Below are positions 18,353 to 26,333 of a DNA stretch of 64,000 nucleotides, piece after piece. The translations under genes and the position numbers were made by a program. Below the pieces are notes generated by a model. That model was not told where the DNA came from, made no database searches, and saw only the letters and a program-made list of their open reading frames with translations. Origin of the DNA: JANNVK01 sp031430435 (lineage in GTDB: Bacteria > Acidobacteriota > Blastocatellia > Pyrinomonadales > Pyrinomonadaceae). How positions within the stretch are numbered: position 1 is the stretch's first letter; the number at the start of each line of letters is the position of its first letter. Location of the stretch: assembly GCA_031430435.1 (NCBI GenBank), contig JANPBM010000024.1, positions 1-64,000 of the forward strand. The letters run 5' to 3'.

Positions 18353-18961
18353 ATGAATCGTTTCAAAACATTATTAACAATCTGTGTGTTTTCGCTTTTG
18401 GTGTTTGGCTTGCCGACTTTGGCTTCGGCTCAATGGCGCGACCGTGATAACGACAATGACGACGATTACGGCAATAACCGTAACGATCGCAACGGCAATT
18501 ATTCGTCTAACCGCAATTTGAAAGACGTTCTCAAACGGCTTAAAGACAGCTCGAAAGATTTTCGTAAAAACGTCAAACGCGAAGTTGAACGCGATCGCTA
18601 TAATTCGAGCGACAATCTGCGATTTATTACCGAAGATTTTGAAAAAGCCGCCGACAAATTGAAAGATAATTACGACGACAGACGTATCAATCGCAGTTAC
18701 GACGAAGCGGATAATTTGCTGAGAATCGGCAATCGGCTCGAACGCGAACTTTACAACGCAAGATTGAGTTCATATCTTGAAAACGATTGGGAAAATATGC
18801 GTCAAAGTTTGCGAACAATCGCCGAGGCTTACGGAATTCGTTCCGGCAATAACGGCGGTTGGAGAAACGGCAGCGGCAACGGAAATCGTAACGGTCGCGG
18901 CAATCGCAACGGCAACGGAAATTGGCGCGATAAAGTCAAAAACATTCCGTTTCCTTTCTAA
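18353..18961 (+). CDS. Secreted Asn/Arg/Gly-rich hypothetical protein
   Basis: 202 aa with a signal peptide ending at ASAQ (~26). The mature start is low-complexity (RDRDNDNDDDYGNNRNDRNG). A helical central domain (~50-160) contains repeated basic/acidic heptads (LKDVLKRLKDSSKDFRKNV). The C-terminus is again N/G/R-rich (GNGNRNGRGNRNGNGNW), closing with KNIPFPF. A very good RBS (AGGAG) precedes the ATG. Family not recognised; the composition suggests an extracytoplasmic, partly disordered protein. A strong terminator follows at 19028. Confidence 0.75.
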   Translation: MNRFKTLLTICVFSLLVFGLPTLASAQWRDRDNDNDDDYGNNRNDRNGNYSSNRNLKDVLKRLKDSSKDFRKNVKREVERDRYNSSDNLRFITEDFEKAADKLKDNYDDRRINRSYDEADNLLRIGNRLERELYNARLSSYLENDWENMRQSLRTIAEAYGIRSGNNGGWRNGSGNGNRNGRGNRNGNGNWRDKVKNIPFPF

Positions 18962-19027
18962 ACAAGTTTTTATAAACCGGACGCGGTCTTTATAACCAAT
19001 TCATAACCCCGAATCGCGTCTTGTCAT

Positions 19028-19060
19028 AAAAAGTCTGAGCCTGAAAACTCAGACTTTTTT
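19028..19060 (+). terminator. Intrinsic terminator
   Basis: AAAAAGTCTGAG (19028-19039) pairs with CTCAGACTTTTT (19048-19059) across an 8-nt loop, ending in a T-run. It separates the gene ending at 18961 from rsmI at 19085. Confidence 0.92.
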
Positions 19061-19084
19061 CGTTATTTGCATTACAATAAATAA

Positions 19085-19918
19085 ATGCTCGGAACACTTT
19101 ATTTAGTCGCCACGCCAATCGGCAATTTGCAGGATATTTCGCCGCGTGCGTTGCAAACACTTACAAAGGTTGACGTTATCGCCTGTGAAGACACTCGCCA
19201 CACACGCAAACTGCTCAACGCGTACAACATCAAAAACAAACTCGTCAGCTATCACGAACATAATGAAACGGAACGAAGCGTCGAACTTTCAGCATATTTG
19301 TCGGACGGCAAAAGCGTCGCGGTGGTTTCAGACGCAGGAACGCCCGCAATCTGCGATCCGTCATTTCGCGTTGTCCAAAAAGCGATTGAAATAGGGGCGA
19401 AAGTTGAAGCGATTCCCGGAGCGGTTGCCTTTGTAAACGCCTTAGTTTGCAGCGGTTTACCGACCGATTCGTTCTACTTCGGCGGATTTCTGCCGTCAAA
19501 AAAAGGCGACCGAATCTCAAAATTGAGCGAAGTAAAACCGCTTTCCGCCACCTTAATTTTCTACGAAAGCCCGCATCGTCTGGCAAAAAGTTTGGCTGAT
19601 TGCTCAGAAGTTTTAGGCAACCGCAAAATCGCCGTCGCCAGGGAATTAACCAAATTGCACGAAGAAATTATTCGCGGAAACTTGCACGAATTAGCGGAAC
19701 GAAATTTGGTCGTGAAAGGCGAAATCGTCTTGGTAATTGAAGGATTTCAGATTCCGGATTCCAAATTCCAAATTGAAGATAAACTAACTTTACGCGACCG
19801 CTACGAAGAACTCTGCCAAGAATTCGACAACAAAATAGCCTTGAAAAAAGCCGCCAAGGAATTCGGGTTGAGTAAATCTGAGGCTTATCGGGTTATTCAG
19901 ATAAAAGGGAAGGATTGA
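19085..19918 (+). CDS. rsmI: 16S rRNA (cytidine1402-2'-O)-methyltransferase RsmI
   Basis: Methylates the 2'-O of C1402 in the ribosomal P-site region using S-adenosylmethionine. 277 aa, typical length. The N-terminal tetrapyrrole-methylase fold shows LYLVATPIGNLQDIS at residues ~4-18, CEDTRHTRKLL at ~35-45, VSDAGTPAICDP and EAIPGAVA. The short helical C-terminal domain (KAAKEFGLSKSEAYRVI) is also present. The start is just after a terminator, so it likely has its own promoter. No RBS is obvious before the ATG. Confidence 0.96.
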   Translation: MLGTLYLVATPIGNLQDISPRALQTLTKVDVIACEDTRHTRKLLNAYNIKNKLVSYHEHNETERSVELSAYLSDGKSVAVVSDAGTPAICDPSFRVVQKAIEIGAKVEAIPGAVAFVNALVCSGLPTDSFYFGGFLPSKKGDRISKLSEVKPLSATLIFYESPHRLAKSLADCSEVLGNRKIAVARELTKLHEEIIRGNLHELAERNLVVKGEIVLVIEGFQIPDSKFQIEDKLTLRDRYEELCQEFDNKIALKKAAKEFGLSKSEAYRVIQIKGKD

Positions 19919-19943
19919 TTGTTTATCAGGTTACTGAATTATC

Positions 19944-20273
19944 TCAAGTGTTTTTCAGTTGGTTGTTCTGAATTAATGCAGTTTTAGGTGAATTATTTAC
20001 GGAAATGCCAATGATAATACGCTTGTGTATAGGTATGCTTCGTTTGTCTTGTGCTTTGCCGCTTCTGAAAATTACTTTCGAGGCATGAAATGTTAAGCCT
20101 GAATCGACAATAATTGAGAACACCCATAAAATATAATATTTTATTGGGTCATCGGCTAGAACCTGAAAAACAATATTGAAACAGTAATGAGATGCACATA
20201 TAGCAAGTAAGTGAATAAATAGAAATGCTAGAGTGGAAAGCTGATGAGTGAAATACTCGTAGATTTTTTTCAT
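19944..20273 (-). CDS. Small membrane protein, paralog A
   Basis: 109 aa with two or three hydrophobic segments (~13-37 STLAFLFIHLLAICASHYCF, ~45-62 ILWVFSIIVDSGL), then a basic tail. It is clearly paralogous to the gene at 20530: shared KIYEY(F/L)THQ start, IH-x-x-AIC-x3-HY, ADD-(P/S)-IKY and SPKT near the end. Family not recognised. The promoter at 20379-20408 overlaps a palindrome. The surrounding DNA is AT-rich. Confidence 0.65.
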   Translation of the reverse strand: MKKIYEYFTHQLSTLAFLFIHLLAICASHYCFNIVFQVLADDPIKYYILWVFSIIVDSGLTFHASKVIFRSGKAQDKRSIPIHKRIIIGISVNNSPKTALIQNNQLKNT

Positions 20274-20355
20274 AGTTGATTATAGTAAAGGTTAGTTTTG
20301 TTTCTCCTTTTTGTTTGAAATTTATTTTATAATTTGAACTAAATGCGAATAAAAC

Positions 20356-20371
20356 TATTTATTTCAAGTTA
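20356..20371. repeat. Shared upstream element TATTTATTTCAAGTTA, copy 1
   Basis: The same 16 bp occurs at 21029-21044, upstream of paralog B. The core also occurs at 6593-6607. It lies about 90 bp upstream of paralog A. Confidence 0.55.
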
Positions 20372-20378
20372 TAGGTAC

Positions 20379-20408
20379 ATTATAACATATTTCGACTTGA
20401 CTTGTCAA
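20379..20408 (-). promoter_or_regulatory. Promoter of paralog A
   Basis: Minus-strand TTGACA (20403-20408), 18-bp spacer, TATAAT (20379-20384), 106 bp upstream of the start at 20273. The -35 box and spacer lie inside the palindrome at 20387-20418. Confidence 0.7.
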
Positions 20409-20418
20409 GTTGAAATAT
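20387..20418. promoter_or_regulatory. 32-bp palindrome overlapping a promoter (putative operator)
   Basis: ATATTTCGACTTGAC-TT-GTCAAGTTGAAATAT. Fourteen of 15 positions are symmetric around a 2-bp centre. It covers the -35 element of the promoter for the gene at 19944, a classic repressor-operator arrangement. The regulator is not identifiable. Confidence 0.6.
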
Positions 20419-20529
20419 ATATACTAGAAGTTTTCTTTTTTTGATAGCTTTAAGAGAGGCGTTTTCCAAAGTAAAATTGAATCTTTAGCGTCGCTTTAAT
20501 TACTCAAGAGTATTCCAAGTTTCACAATT

Positions 20530-20847
20530 TCAGGCGTTTTTCGTCAGCTTATTCTGAGTTAATGGGGTTTTAGGCGAAACACTTAAAGAAATCGCTATGA
20601 AGGTACGCTTATATGTAGGTGTGCTTTGTTTGTTTTTTGCAAAAACCGCTTGCAAGGCGTGTATCGCCAAACCTGTTTCTACAATAAAAGAGAACACCCA
20701 GAAAATAAAGTATTTGATCGAGTCATCGGCTATAAACTGAAAAACAACACTAAAAACGTAGTGAGTTGAACATATAGCAACTGAATGAATAAGTAGAATT
20801 ATTAGCGTGGAAGATTGATGAGTAAGATACTCGTAAATTTTTGTCAT
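20530..20847 (-). CDS. Small membrane protein, paralog B
   Basis: 105 aa, same layout as the protein at 19944-20273: KIYEYLTHQ start, hydrophobic segments ~14-37 and ~44-62, ADDSIKY between them, a basic loop and a SPKTPLTQN end. Tandem duplication, same strand, separated by 256 bp of AT-rich DNA. A TTTCTCC stretch just after the start codon on the plus strand gives GGAGAAA on the coding strand, a fair RBS. Unknown function; no enzyme or toxin motif is visible. Confidence 0.65.
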   Translation of the reverse strand: MTKIYEYLTHQSSTLIILLIHSVAICSTHYVFSVVFQFIADDSIKYFIFWVFSFIVETGLAIHALQAVFAKNKQSTPTYKRTFIAISLSVSPKTPLTQNKLTKNA

Positions 20848-21210
20848 AATTTAGTGGTCAAGGTTTTTTCTCCTTTTGGTTGTTGATTTGTTTGAACCGG
20901 TGTTTGAAAACCCTTAGGTTGTCGGATGTGGTCTCGCTTCTGTTAACTTGAATTCGCTGTTCGCGAAACTTACTTATTTTAACCAAGTAGGGAAAATTAT
21001 TATTTCAAACTCTAGGAGCAAACAAAAATATTTATTTCAAGTTACATAATAAATCCTACCACAACCTACAAAAAATGTCAAACTGAAAATGCAAAATTTT
21101 GTAGCATAGCAGGTTTTTCACATCTTGTCTAGTTCATATTAGCGACAGAGACTGATATTAAGTAAAAATATCAGGAATTCCGTTTACTTACATAAAAGTA
21201 GTGCAATTTT
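20848..21210. other. AT-rich non-coding stretch
   Basis: About 360 bp without a convincing gene. It holds the second TATTTATTTCAAGTTA element (21029-21044) and an 8-bp stem-loop, CTGATATT (21152-21159) with AATATCAG (21167-21174). No known RNA is recognised. Confidence 0.5.
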
Positions 21211-21213
21211 TCC

Positions 21214-21588
21214 GTGAAATTTGATGACCACTCACTAAGTTTTACGTCAACAATTGAATCACAACAAATTTCCAGTTATCATCAAACTCTAAAAGATTTA
21301 CACTTAGACAAAAACTCAAATATATGGAACGAAAAACTGCAATCAAACTTTTTCAAGAAAAACAAATTCGTTCGCTTTGAAGAAAAGTTGATGTTGTCGG
21401 CGTATTGTCTGAAAGCTCGAACTCGAACAATTATTTCGCCTTATCCAATCAATCAAAAGCGAAAGTATGAGAACTTTGTCGCCCTGTTTGATGATTACAA
21501 ATCGCGTTTCACCTTGTATTATTTAATTGATACAGAATTTTACTTTTATGATAAAAATCAGACGATCAAACGAACGCGGACACAATAA
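21214..21588 (+). CDS. Doubtful hypothetical protein
   Basis: 124 codons from a GTG, no recognisable domain, signal peptide or clear RBS. Composition is rich in Lys, Phe, Tyr and Ser, as expected of AT-rich DNA. Its 3' end overlaps the pirin start by 41 bp in another frame. It may be a real but poorly conserved gene, a fragment of one, or chance. It is kept because it fills the space upstream of pirin without a competing frame. Confidence 0.3.
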   Translation: MKFDDHSLSFTSTIESQQISSYHQTLKDLHLDKNSNIWNEKLQSNFFKKNKFVRFEEKLMLSAYCLKARTRTIISPYPINQKRKYENFVALFDDYKSRFTLYYLIDTEFYFYDKNQTIKRTRTQ

Positions 21589-22246
21589 CTTCGGCTGGCT
21601 TGATACAAAATATACGTTTTCGTTCAACGATTATTACGACGAAAACTTTATGGGTTTTCGCGCCTTGCGTGTGATAAACGAAGACTTTATCGAGCCGAAA
21701 CGAGGTTTTCCAAAACACGGACATCGTGATATGGAAATTATCACCTACGTTATTTCCGGCGATCTTTCGCACGCGGATTCGATGGGAAACGGCACCACAA
21801 TTCGCCCGCACGAGATTCAAAGAATGTCAGCCGGAACAGGAATTTTGCACAGCGAAGCGAGTTCGGAAACCGATAAAACGCATCTTTTACAGATTTGGAT
21901 TTTGCCAGAAACAAACAATTTAACGCCGAGTTATGAACAAAAACTCATTCCGGCGGACGCAAAACGCGGTAAATTAAAACTGATTGCTTCACGCAATGCG
22001 GACGAAGATTCAATCGCAGTTCATCAAGACGTTTCGCTTTACGCCTCGATTTTGCAACAAAACGATGAAGTTTTGCACGAAATTACCCACGGCAGACACG
22101 CTTGGATTCAAATCGTCAAAGGAAGTTTAGAAGTCAACGGCGAACTTTTGGAGACAAGCGACGGTGCGGCAATCAGCGATGAAAGTTTGTTGAAAATAAA
22201 GGCTTCGGGCAATGAAACCGAGTTTCTGTTATTTGATTTGAACTGA
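21548..22246 (+). CDS. Pirin family protein
   Basis: 232 aa, bicupin fold. The start MIKIRRSNERGHNNFGWLDT matches the conserved pirin opening, so ATG 21548 is preferred over an ATG seven codons upstream. The metal-binding segment is FPKHGHRDMEIITYV (two histidines and a glutamate), followed by MSAGTGILHSEAS. Known members are iron-binding and some have quercetinase activity; the bacterial role is usually unknown. It stands alone on its strand. Confidence 0.93.
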   Translation: MIKIRRSNERGHNNFGWLDTKYTFSFNDYYDENFMGFRALRVINEDFIEPKRGFPKHGHRDMEIITYVISGDLSHADSMGNGTTIRPHEIQRMSAGTGILHSEASSETDKTHLLQIWILPETNNLTPSYEQKLIPADAKRGKLKLIASRNADEDSIAVHQDVSLYASILQQNDEVLHEITHGRHAWIQIVKGSLEVNGELLETSDGAAISDESLLKIKASGNETEFLLFDLN

Positions 22247-22389
22247 TTCGGGAAAATATGTTTGCCGTTGTAAAAACGCAAAAATTGGTAATTCTCAGGG
22301 TTAATGTCGATAAAAAAACTCTGTAAGCAGATAAGCAAAAATGTTGCGACATTTTACAATGTCCAAGTCATTGAGTTGCAAGATTTTAA

Positions 22390-22424
22390 TTCATCATTCA
22401 CCACTTACAATTTATCATTACCTG
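22390..22424. repeat. Heptad repeat
   Basis: Period-7 series TTCATCA, TTCACCA, CTTACAA, TTTATCA, TTACCTG in the intergenic region after pirin. It is degenerate but in the same style as the arrays at 18084, 52014 and 59006. Confidence 0.5.
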
Positions 22425-22439
22425 CTTAAATTTTATATT

Positions 22440-22673
22440 TTACCACCGTACATCGTATTTCGTAAAATTTTCGCGCCAATTTTCGCCTGTGTTTGTCAGA
22501 ATCGGCAAAACGCCGTCAAAGTAGATTTCGGTGTCTGAAGTTCGTTTGAGGCGATACGAAAAACCGGTCGGCGAGGCAACGGTTAAGGTTACGTTTGTAT
22601 CGACGACTTTTGAGATTGCGGCGGTTCGCCAATCGACTTTGCTCCGCACGAGCAAGCGCGAACCAATCGGCAA
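22440..22673 (-). CDS. Small conserved-looking hypothetical protein
   Basis: About 77 aa from a TTG six bases after the L,D-transpeptidase stop; a longer TTG start at 22730 overlaps that gene. The sequence LPIGSRLLVRSKVDWRTA, then strands VTLTVASPTG and FDGVLPIL, ending WRENFTKYDVRW, looks like a compact beta-barrel. It resembles short uncharacterised proteins I associate with Acidobacteriota. No signal peptide. Cotranscription with the preceding transpeptidase and M50-like genes is likely. Start codon uncertain. Confidence 0.55.
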   Translation of the reverse strand: MPIGSRLLVRSKVDWRTAAISKVVDTNVTLTVASPTGFSYRLKRTSDTEIYFDGVLPILTNTGENWRENFTKYDVRW

Positions 22674-22678
22674 ATCGG

Positions 22679-23407
22679 CTAAAGTTTTAGTTTCGGCAGT
22701 TTCCAAAGTTTTTGATAATCGCGGTACCAATCTCGCGTCATTTGAATCAAGACAGGCTTTTTATTTGCCTCGATCCAATTAAAAATTCGTTCGATATTTG
22801 TGCGTTCCATCGCGGTACAACCCGCAGTTCCGGTTGTGCTGTTTGACCAAATATGCAAGAAAATACACGAGCCGCCGAATTGCTTTTGTTCGGAATTATG
22901 GGCGACAAAAATGCCTGAATCGTATTGCCGACCGACTGCCGACATTTTCTCCGAACTGTCCCAATCAACCGCAACTTGTTTATTGTCAACAATTAAATTG
23001 TATTGTTTTGACTTTGAATCGTCAACGCATTCGGTTGATTCGGCAAGTTGCGTAAACGGCAGATTTACTTTTTGATTGCTTGAGCCGAACGCGGCGGTGA
23101 GACTGAAAATTCCGGCGGGCGATTTGCCGTCGCCTTCGCGTTTGAACGGATTTGCGTTCGCGGAATAACTCGCGTCCGACCAGCCCAAACCATTTTTACC
23201 GACTACGATTTGAAACTTTTTACCGACCGCTTTCCACTTTTCTTTGAGCGACCGACGCTCGAACAGTTGAGCGTTTCCTTGCGTCGCCGACCAGTTTTCA
23301 GTCGTCGCGACAACGGCTTGCAAAGCGTTATCGCTCAAAGTTTTTTGACCTTGAGCGATAGCGGTTGCCGACAATATCAGCAGAAATAATGCAGTTAAAA
23401 GTCGCAT
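22679..23407 (-). CDS. L,D-transpeptidase family (YkuD-fold) secreted protein
   Basis: 242 aa with a signal peptide (MRLLTALFLLILSATAIAQ). The catalytic signature is present: H185 in CIFLHIW and C197 in TTGTAGC, the HxxxxxxxxxxGC pattern of YkuD-like enzymes. The FKREGDGKSPAGIF segment (88-101) is typical of the subgroup. It would act on peptidoglycan peptides in the periplasm. The ATG at 23407 is 1 bp after the stop of the M50-like gene. A TTG four codons upstream is less likely. Confidence 0.88.
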   Translation of the reverse strand: MRLLTALFLLILSATAIAQGQKTLSDNALQAVVATTENWSATQGNAQLFERRSLKEKWKAVGKKFQIVVGKNGLGWSDASYSANANPFKREGDGKSPAGIFSLTAAFGSSNQKVNLPFTQLAESTECVDDSKSKQYNLIVDNKQVAVDWDSSEKMSAVGRQYDSGIFVAHNSEQKQFGGSCIFLHIWSNSTTGTAGCTAMERTNIERIFNWIEANKKPVLIQMTRDWYRDYQKLWKLPKLKL

Positions 23408-23408
23408 C

Positions 23409-24200
23409 TTAATCTTCAAAAAGTGATTCGCTTGCCGTCGATTTTCGGCTCACGGCATACAGCCTCAAACCGATTCCCATCATCACGACCGAAACCGTAA
23501 TCCAAATTAAAACCCACGCGATGGCGGGCAAACCTGTGGCGGCTCCCATATTTACCGCGTCGCTGTGGGCGTTGGTTGTCGCGGAAATCAGAAACAAAGT
23601 TTTCAGACTGAAAACTGAGTTGAGCAAACATTGCACACTCAAAAATGCCAAACCGAAATTCGCTTGACTCTGTTGCGTAAAACGTCCGACGGCGAAAATT
23701 GCGGCGGTTAAAATCGCTCCCGAAATTACGGTAAACGCCACGCTCCCAAAAGTCGCGTGTGTGTCAAAAACATTCCAAATCGGCATCAGCAACCCGAAAA
23801 CCAAGGTCATAATTCCGATAAAACCGGCAGAAATATACAATCCGAGACGAGCCGAAAAACCGTATCGTAACCAAACTAAAAGAAAAGTTCCGAACGCGGT
23901 TGTTCCCAAATAACCTGCGCAGGAAATAAACAGTTGCGAAAACCAGCCGCTCGGTTGCGACCACACAACGCCGCTTGTGTCGGGCGAAACCGTCAAACTT
24001 TCGACGCTGCTGCCCGTCAAAACCGCCGCTAAAACGTGGCTTCCTTCGTGAATAAAAGTGGCGAAAAGTTGGAGCGGATAAACTAGATAGCTTGTTATCG
24101 GCAGAAAAAACGAGACAACCCATAAAGCAACGCTCAATAAAGTTGCGGTTAATAAAAGTTTAATTTGCGGACGCGCGTCATTGGCGACTTTGAAATTCAT
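23409..24200 (-). CDS. M50B-like membrane metalloprotease
   Basis: 263 aa, strongly hydrophobic with about six membrane helices. The zinc motif HEGSH is at 51-55 in the first helices (FIHEGSHVLAAVLTG), as in the M50B branch of site-2-protease-like enzymes. A second partly conserved segment is NSVFSLKTL. The start ATG at 24200 has a strong RBS, GGAGGATTTT; a longer open frame upstream is Cys-rich and not protein-like. Followed by the transpeptidase gene with 1 bp spacing. Confidence 0.8.
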   Translation of the reverse strand: MNFKVANDARPQIKLLLTATLLSVALWVVSFFLPITSYLVYPLQLFATFIHEGSHVLAAVLTGSSVESLTVSPDTSGVVWSQPSGWFSQLFISCAGYLGTTAFGTFLLVWLRYGFSARLGLYISAGFIGIMTLVFGLLMPIWNVFDTHATFGSVAFTVISGAILTAAIFAVGRFTQQSQANFGLAFLSVQCLLNSVFSLKTLFLISATTNAHSDAVNMGAATGLPAIAWVLIWITVSVVMMGIGLRLYAVSRKSTASESLFED

Positions 24201-24309
24201 ATAAAATCCTCCGTTCAGGTTACGTTTCATTTTACACGAAAGTTCGACAAATCGTGCAAGTTTTTTGCGTTTGTCCGGAAAAAAATGCAGTGCACAACAA
24301 TCGTCAAAA

Positions 24310-25233
24310 TTACATCTGGCGTTCGGGCAAAGGAATTTCAAGTTCTTCCGGCGTTAAATCTCGGTATGCCCGAACGAGATTTCTGCCGTCGTGCTTTGCC
24401 CGATAAAGCGCCGAATCAGCCATTTCAACCAACTCGATCGGGTCGCTTGAATCATCGGGAAAAGACGCAACGCCGACGCTGATCGTGATGTGGTGCGATT
24501 CAAACGCCTTTCCTTGTTTGACCACGCTGAAAGATTGAGTTTCAATCGCCGAACGGATTCTTTCCGCCGCCACAATGCCTTGAGCAAGGTCTGCGTCAAG
24601 CAAAAATGCCGCGAACTCTTCGCCGCCGAACCGTGCCGCCACATCGCCGGTTCGCAAAATCGCATTTACGCAAACGCCGATTTCTTCCAAAGTTTTGCTT
24701 CCCGTCAAATGTCCGTAAGTGTCGTTCACCAGTTTGAAATAATCAATATCCATCATCAAAACGCAAAACAGACGCTTTTCGGCTTTCGCTTTTCCTGCTT
24801 CGCGCCGCAGTTCGGAAAAAAACGAACGCGATGAAAGTAATCCGGTTAAATCGTCGTGCGACAGCAACCGGCGAATTTGCCGCTGATATTCACGGTCAAT
24901 TTCGTCCAATAAATCAAACCGCAAAATATGTTCGCCGATAGCAATTTTGTCACCGTTTTGCAAAAATTCTTGTTTGATTTTTACGCCGTTCAGATAAGTT
25001 CCGTTCGTCAAACTCAAATCGGTGAGTAAATAACGTGTTTCGTCGGCTTCGGCAATCGTGATAATTCTGGCGTGTTGACGTGAGACTTTTGAATCATTGA
25101 TGCGAACATCGGCTTCCAACGCCCGTCCGAGAACGACTTCCTGGCGTTCGAGCGGAATCGGTACGGCAAGCAAATCACCGCTCAAAAATACGAGAGAGGG
25201 TTTCAGGTCGCGTTTCGGTCGTTCTTCTTTCAT
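24310..25233 (-). CDS. FHA-domain diguanylate cyclase
   Basis: 307 aa. Residues ~25-105 form an FHA phosphothreonine-binding domain (VSRQHARI, LSLTNGTYLNG). The GGDEF domain covers ~130-295, with DDLTGLLSSRSFF, DIDYFKLVNDTYGH and an active-site GGEEF. An RxxD product-inhibition site (RTGD) lies five residues before GGEEF, so feedback control by c-di-GMP is expected. No membrane segment, so cytoplasmic. The FHA part suggests activation through a Ser/Thr kinase target. Confidence 0.93.
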   Translation of the reverse strand: MKEERPKRDLKPSLVFLSGDLLAVPIPLERQEVVLGRALEADVRINDSKVSRQHARIITIAEADETRYLLTDLSLTNGTYLNGVKIKQEFLQNGDKIAIGEHILRFDLLDEIDREYQRQIRRLLSHDDLTGLLSSRSFFSELRREAGKAKAEKRLFCVLMMDIDYFKLVNDTYGHLTGSKTLEEIGVCVNAILRTGDVAARFGGEEFAAFLLDADLAQGIVAAERIRSAIETQSFSVVKQGKAFESHHITISVGVASFPDDSSDPIELVEMADSALYRAKHDGRNLVRAYRDLTPEELEIPLPERQM

Positions 25234-25404
25234 AGCAAAAAAGGCAACCGAACAAATACTTCGGCTCTATACTAAAGGTAACTTATTTAACGGTAAAATT
25301 TAAAGTGTTTTTTTTTCGGCAAAGTTTCAGCGCATAAAACTTTACTGAAAAACAGACGTTAATAATTACAAGTTTTGCCGACCGAGCGTACCGCTTTGGC
25401 TTTA

Positions 25405-26301
25405 TTATTGACGCGCGTCAACTTTTGTTTCAATCGCATCTTGAATGTTTTGCGGCACGTTCGATAAAAAATTATAACCGGTTTTTTGCTCGATTTGGCG
25501 AACGGTTGTTTTGAAATCACGCCAATTTTGCCCGCTGATTCCGTCAACGTTCGGCATATCAACCGCAATTACCCGCGTCTCTCGGTTGATGGCGGAAACC
25601 TCGCCGTTATTCGGTAAAATCACGACAACTTTCCAATAATTTGTCGGAATCGTCAGTTTATTTCGCAACTTTCCGTCGTCGCCGTATTGCCCCGCGATAA
25701 TAAAAATCGTGTTGTTCCGCTTTGCCAAACTACGCGAATAAGTTTCCAGTTTTTCCCACGGACCTGCGTTCAAATCGTGCGTTTGCGGGGCGATATTGGT
25801 CATCAAAAACGTTGAACTGTTTCCTTCGATCGAACTCGAACGATCCGCGCTCGGACACAAATGACCGCGATCAAAGCCGCTTCCGTTGTAATCGTTCGGC
25901 GTAATTTGCGTCCAATCGTTCGGCAAATTTTGGTTCGGACGAAAATCATTTTGACGCGACGCATCGCCGAAACTATTTTTTACCAATCGCCACGAAACCC
26001 AGTTCGCAATCGCTTTTTGACGATTATAAGAAACCGCGTAGTATTTATTCGACAACAGATAATTGTTTGCGTTTGCAGGGTTTGCGGTCGCGTTACTCGG
26101 ATTTCCCGGTGCTAAATGAATTTGTTGCGGCACGTTATTTTCAGCCGGCAACGATGGTTGATTCGGCTGTGATTCGTTAATTATTTCGCCGGTATCCGAG
26201 GTTGTTTCGCGCATTTTGCCGACCAACCACAAACACGCGACCGCCATTCCGACAACAATCGCCAAACCTAAAATTCCGCCGATTAACGCTTTTAATTTCA
26301 T
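25405..26301 (-). CDS. DNA/RNA non-specific endonuclease (NUC1 family)
   Basis: 298 aa. An N-terminal membrane helix (IGGILGLAIVVGMAVACLW) anchors it or serves as a signal. A Pro/Asn-rich linker (~40-80) follows, then the beta-beta-alpha-metal nuclease domain. The catalytic DRGH motif is in GFDRGHLCPSADR (~150), with the metal-binding asparagine in TNIAPQTHDLNAGPW. The family cleaves both DNA and RNA. It probably acts outside the cytoplasm in nutrient or DNA scavenging. Divergent from rlmN. Confidence 0.9.
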   Translation of the reverse strand: MKLKALIGGILGLAIVVGMAVACLWLVGKMRETTSDTGEIINESQPNQPSLPAENNVPQQIHLAPGNPSNATANPANANNYLLSNKYYAVSYNRQKAIANWVSWRLVKNSFGDASRQNDFRPNQNLPNDWTQITPNDYNGSGFDRGHLCPSADRSSSIEGNSSTFLMTNIAPQTHDLNAGPWEKLETYSRSLAKRNNTIFIIAGQYGDDGKLRNKLTIPTNYWKVVVILPNNGEVSAINRETRVIAVDMPNVDGISGQNWRDFKTTVRQIEQKTGYNFLSNVPQNIQDAIETKVDARQ

Positions 26302-26333
26302 AGAGTTTTAAGAGTTTAGCATAATGCGTTAAG

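Noticed and set aside
24201..24341. 47-residue N-terminal extension of the M50-like protease
   Set aside because: The extension is Cys- and Lys-rich and unlike a membrane protein start; a strong RBS lies just before the ATG at 24200.
25234..25404. Possible small RNA between the GGDEF and nuclease genes
   Set aside because: Only a weak inverted repeat (TTTCAG...CTGAAA) and no convincing promoter-terminator pair.
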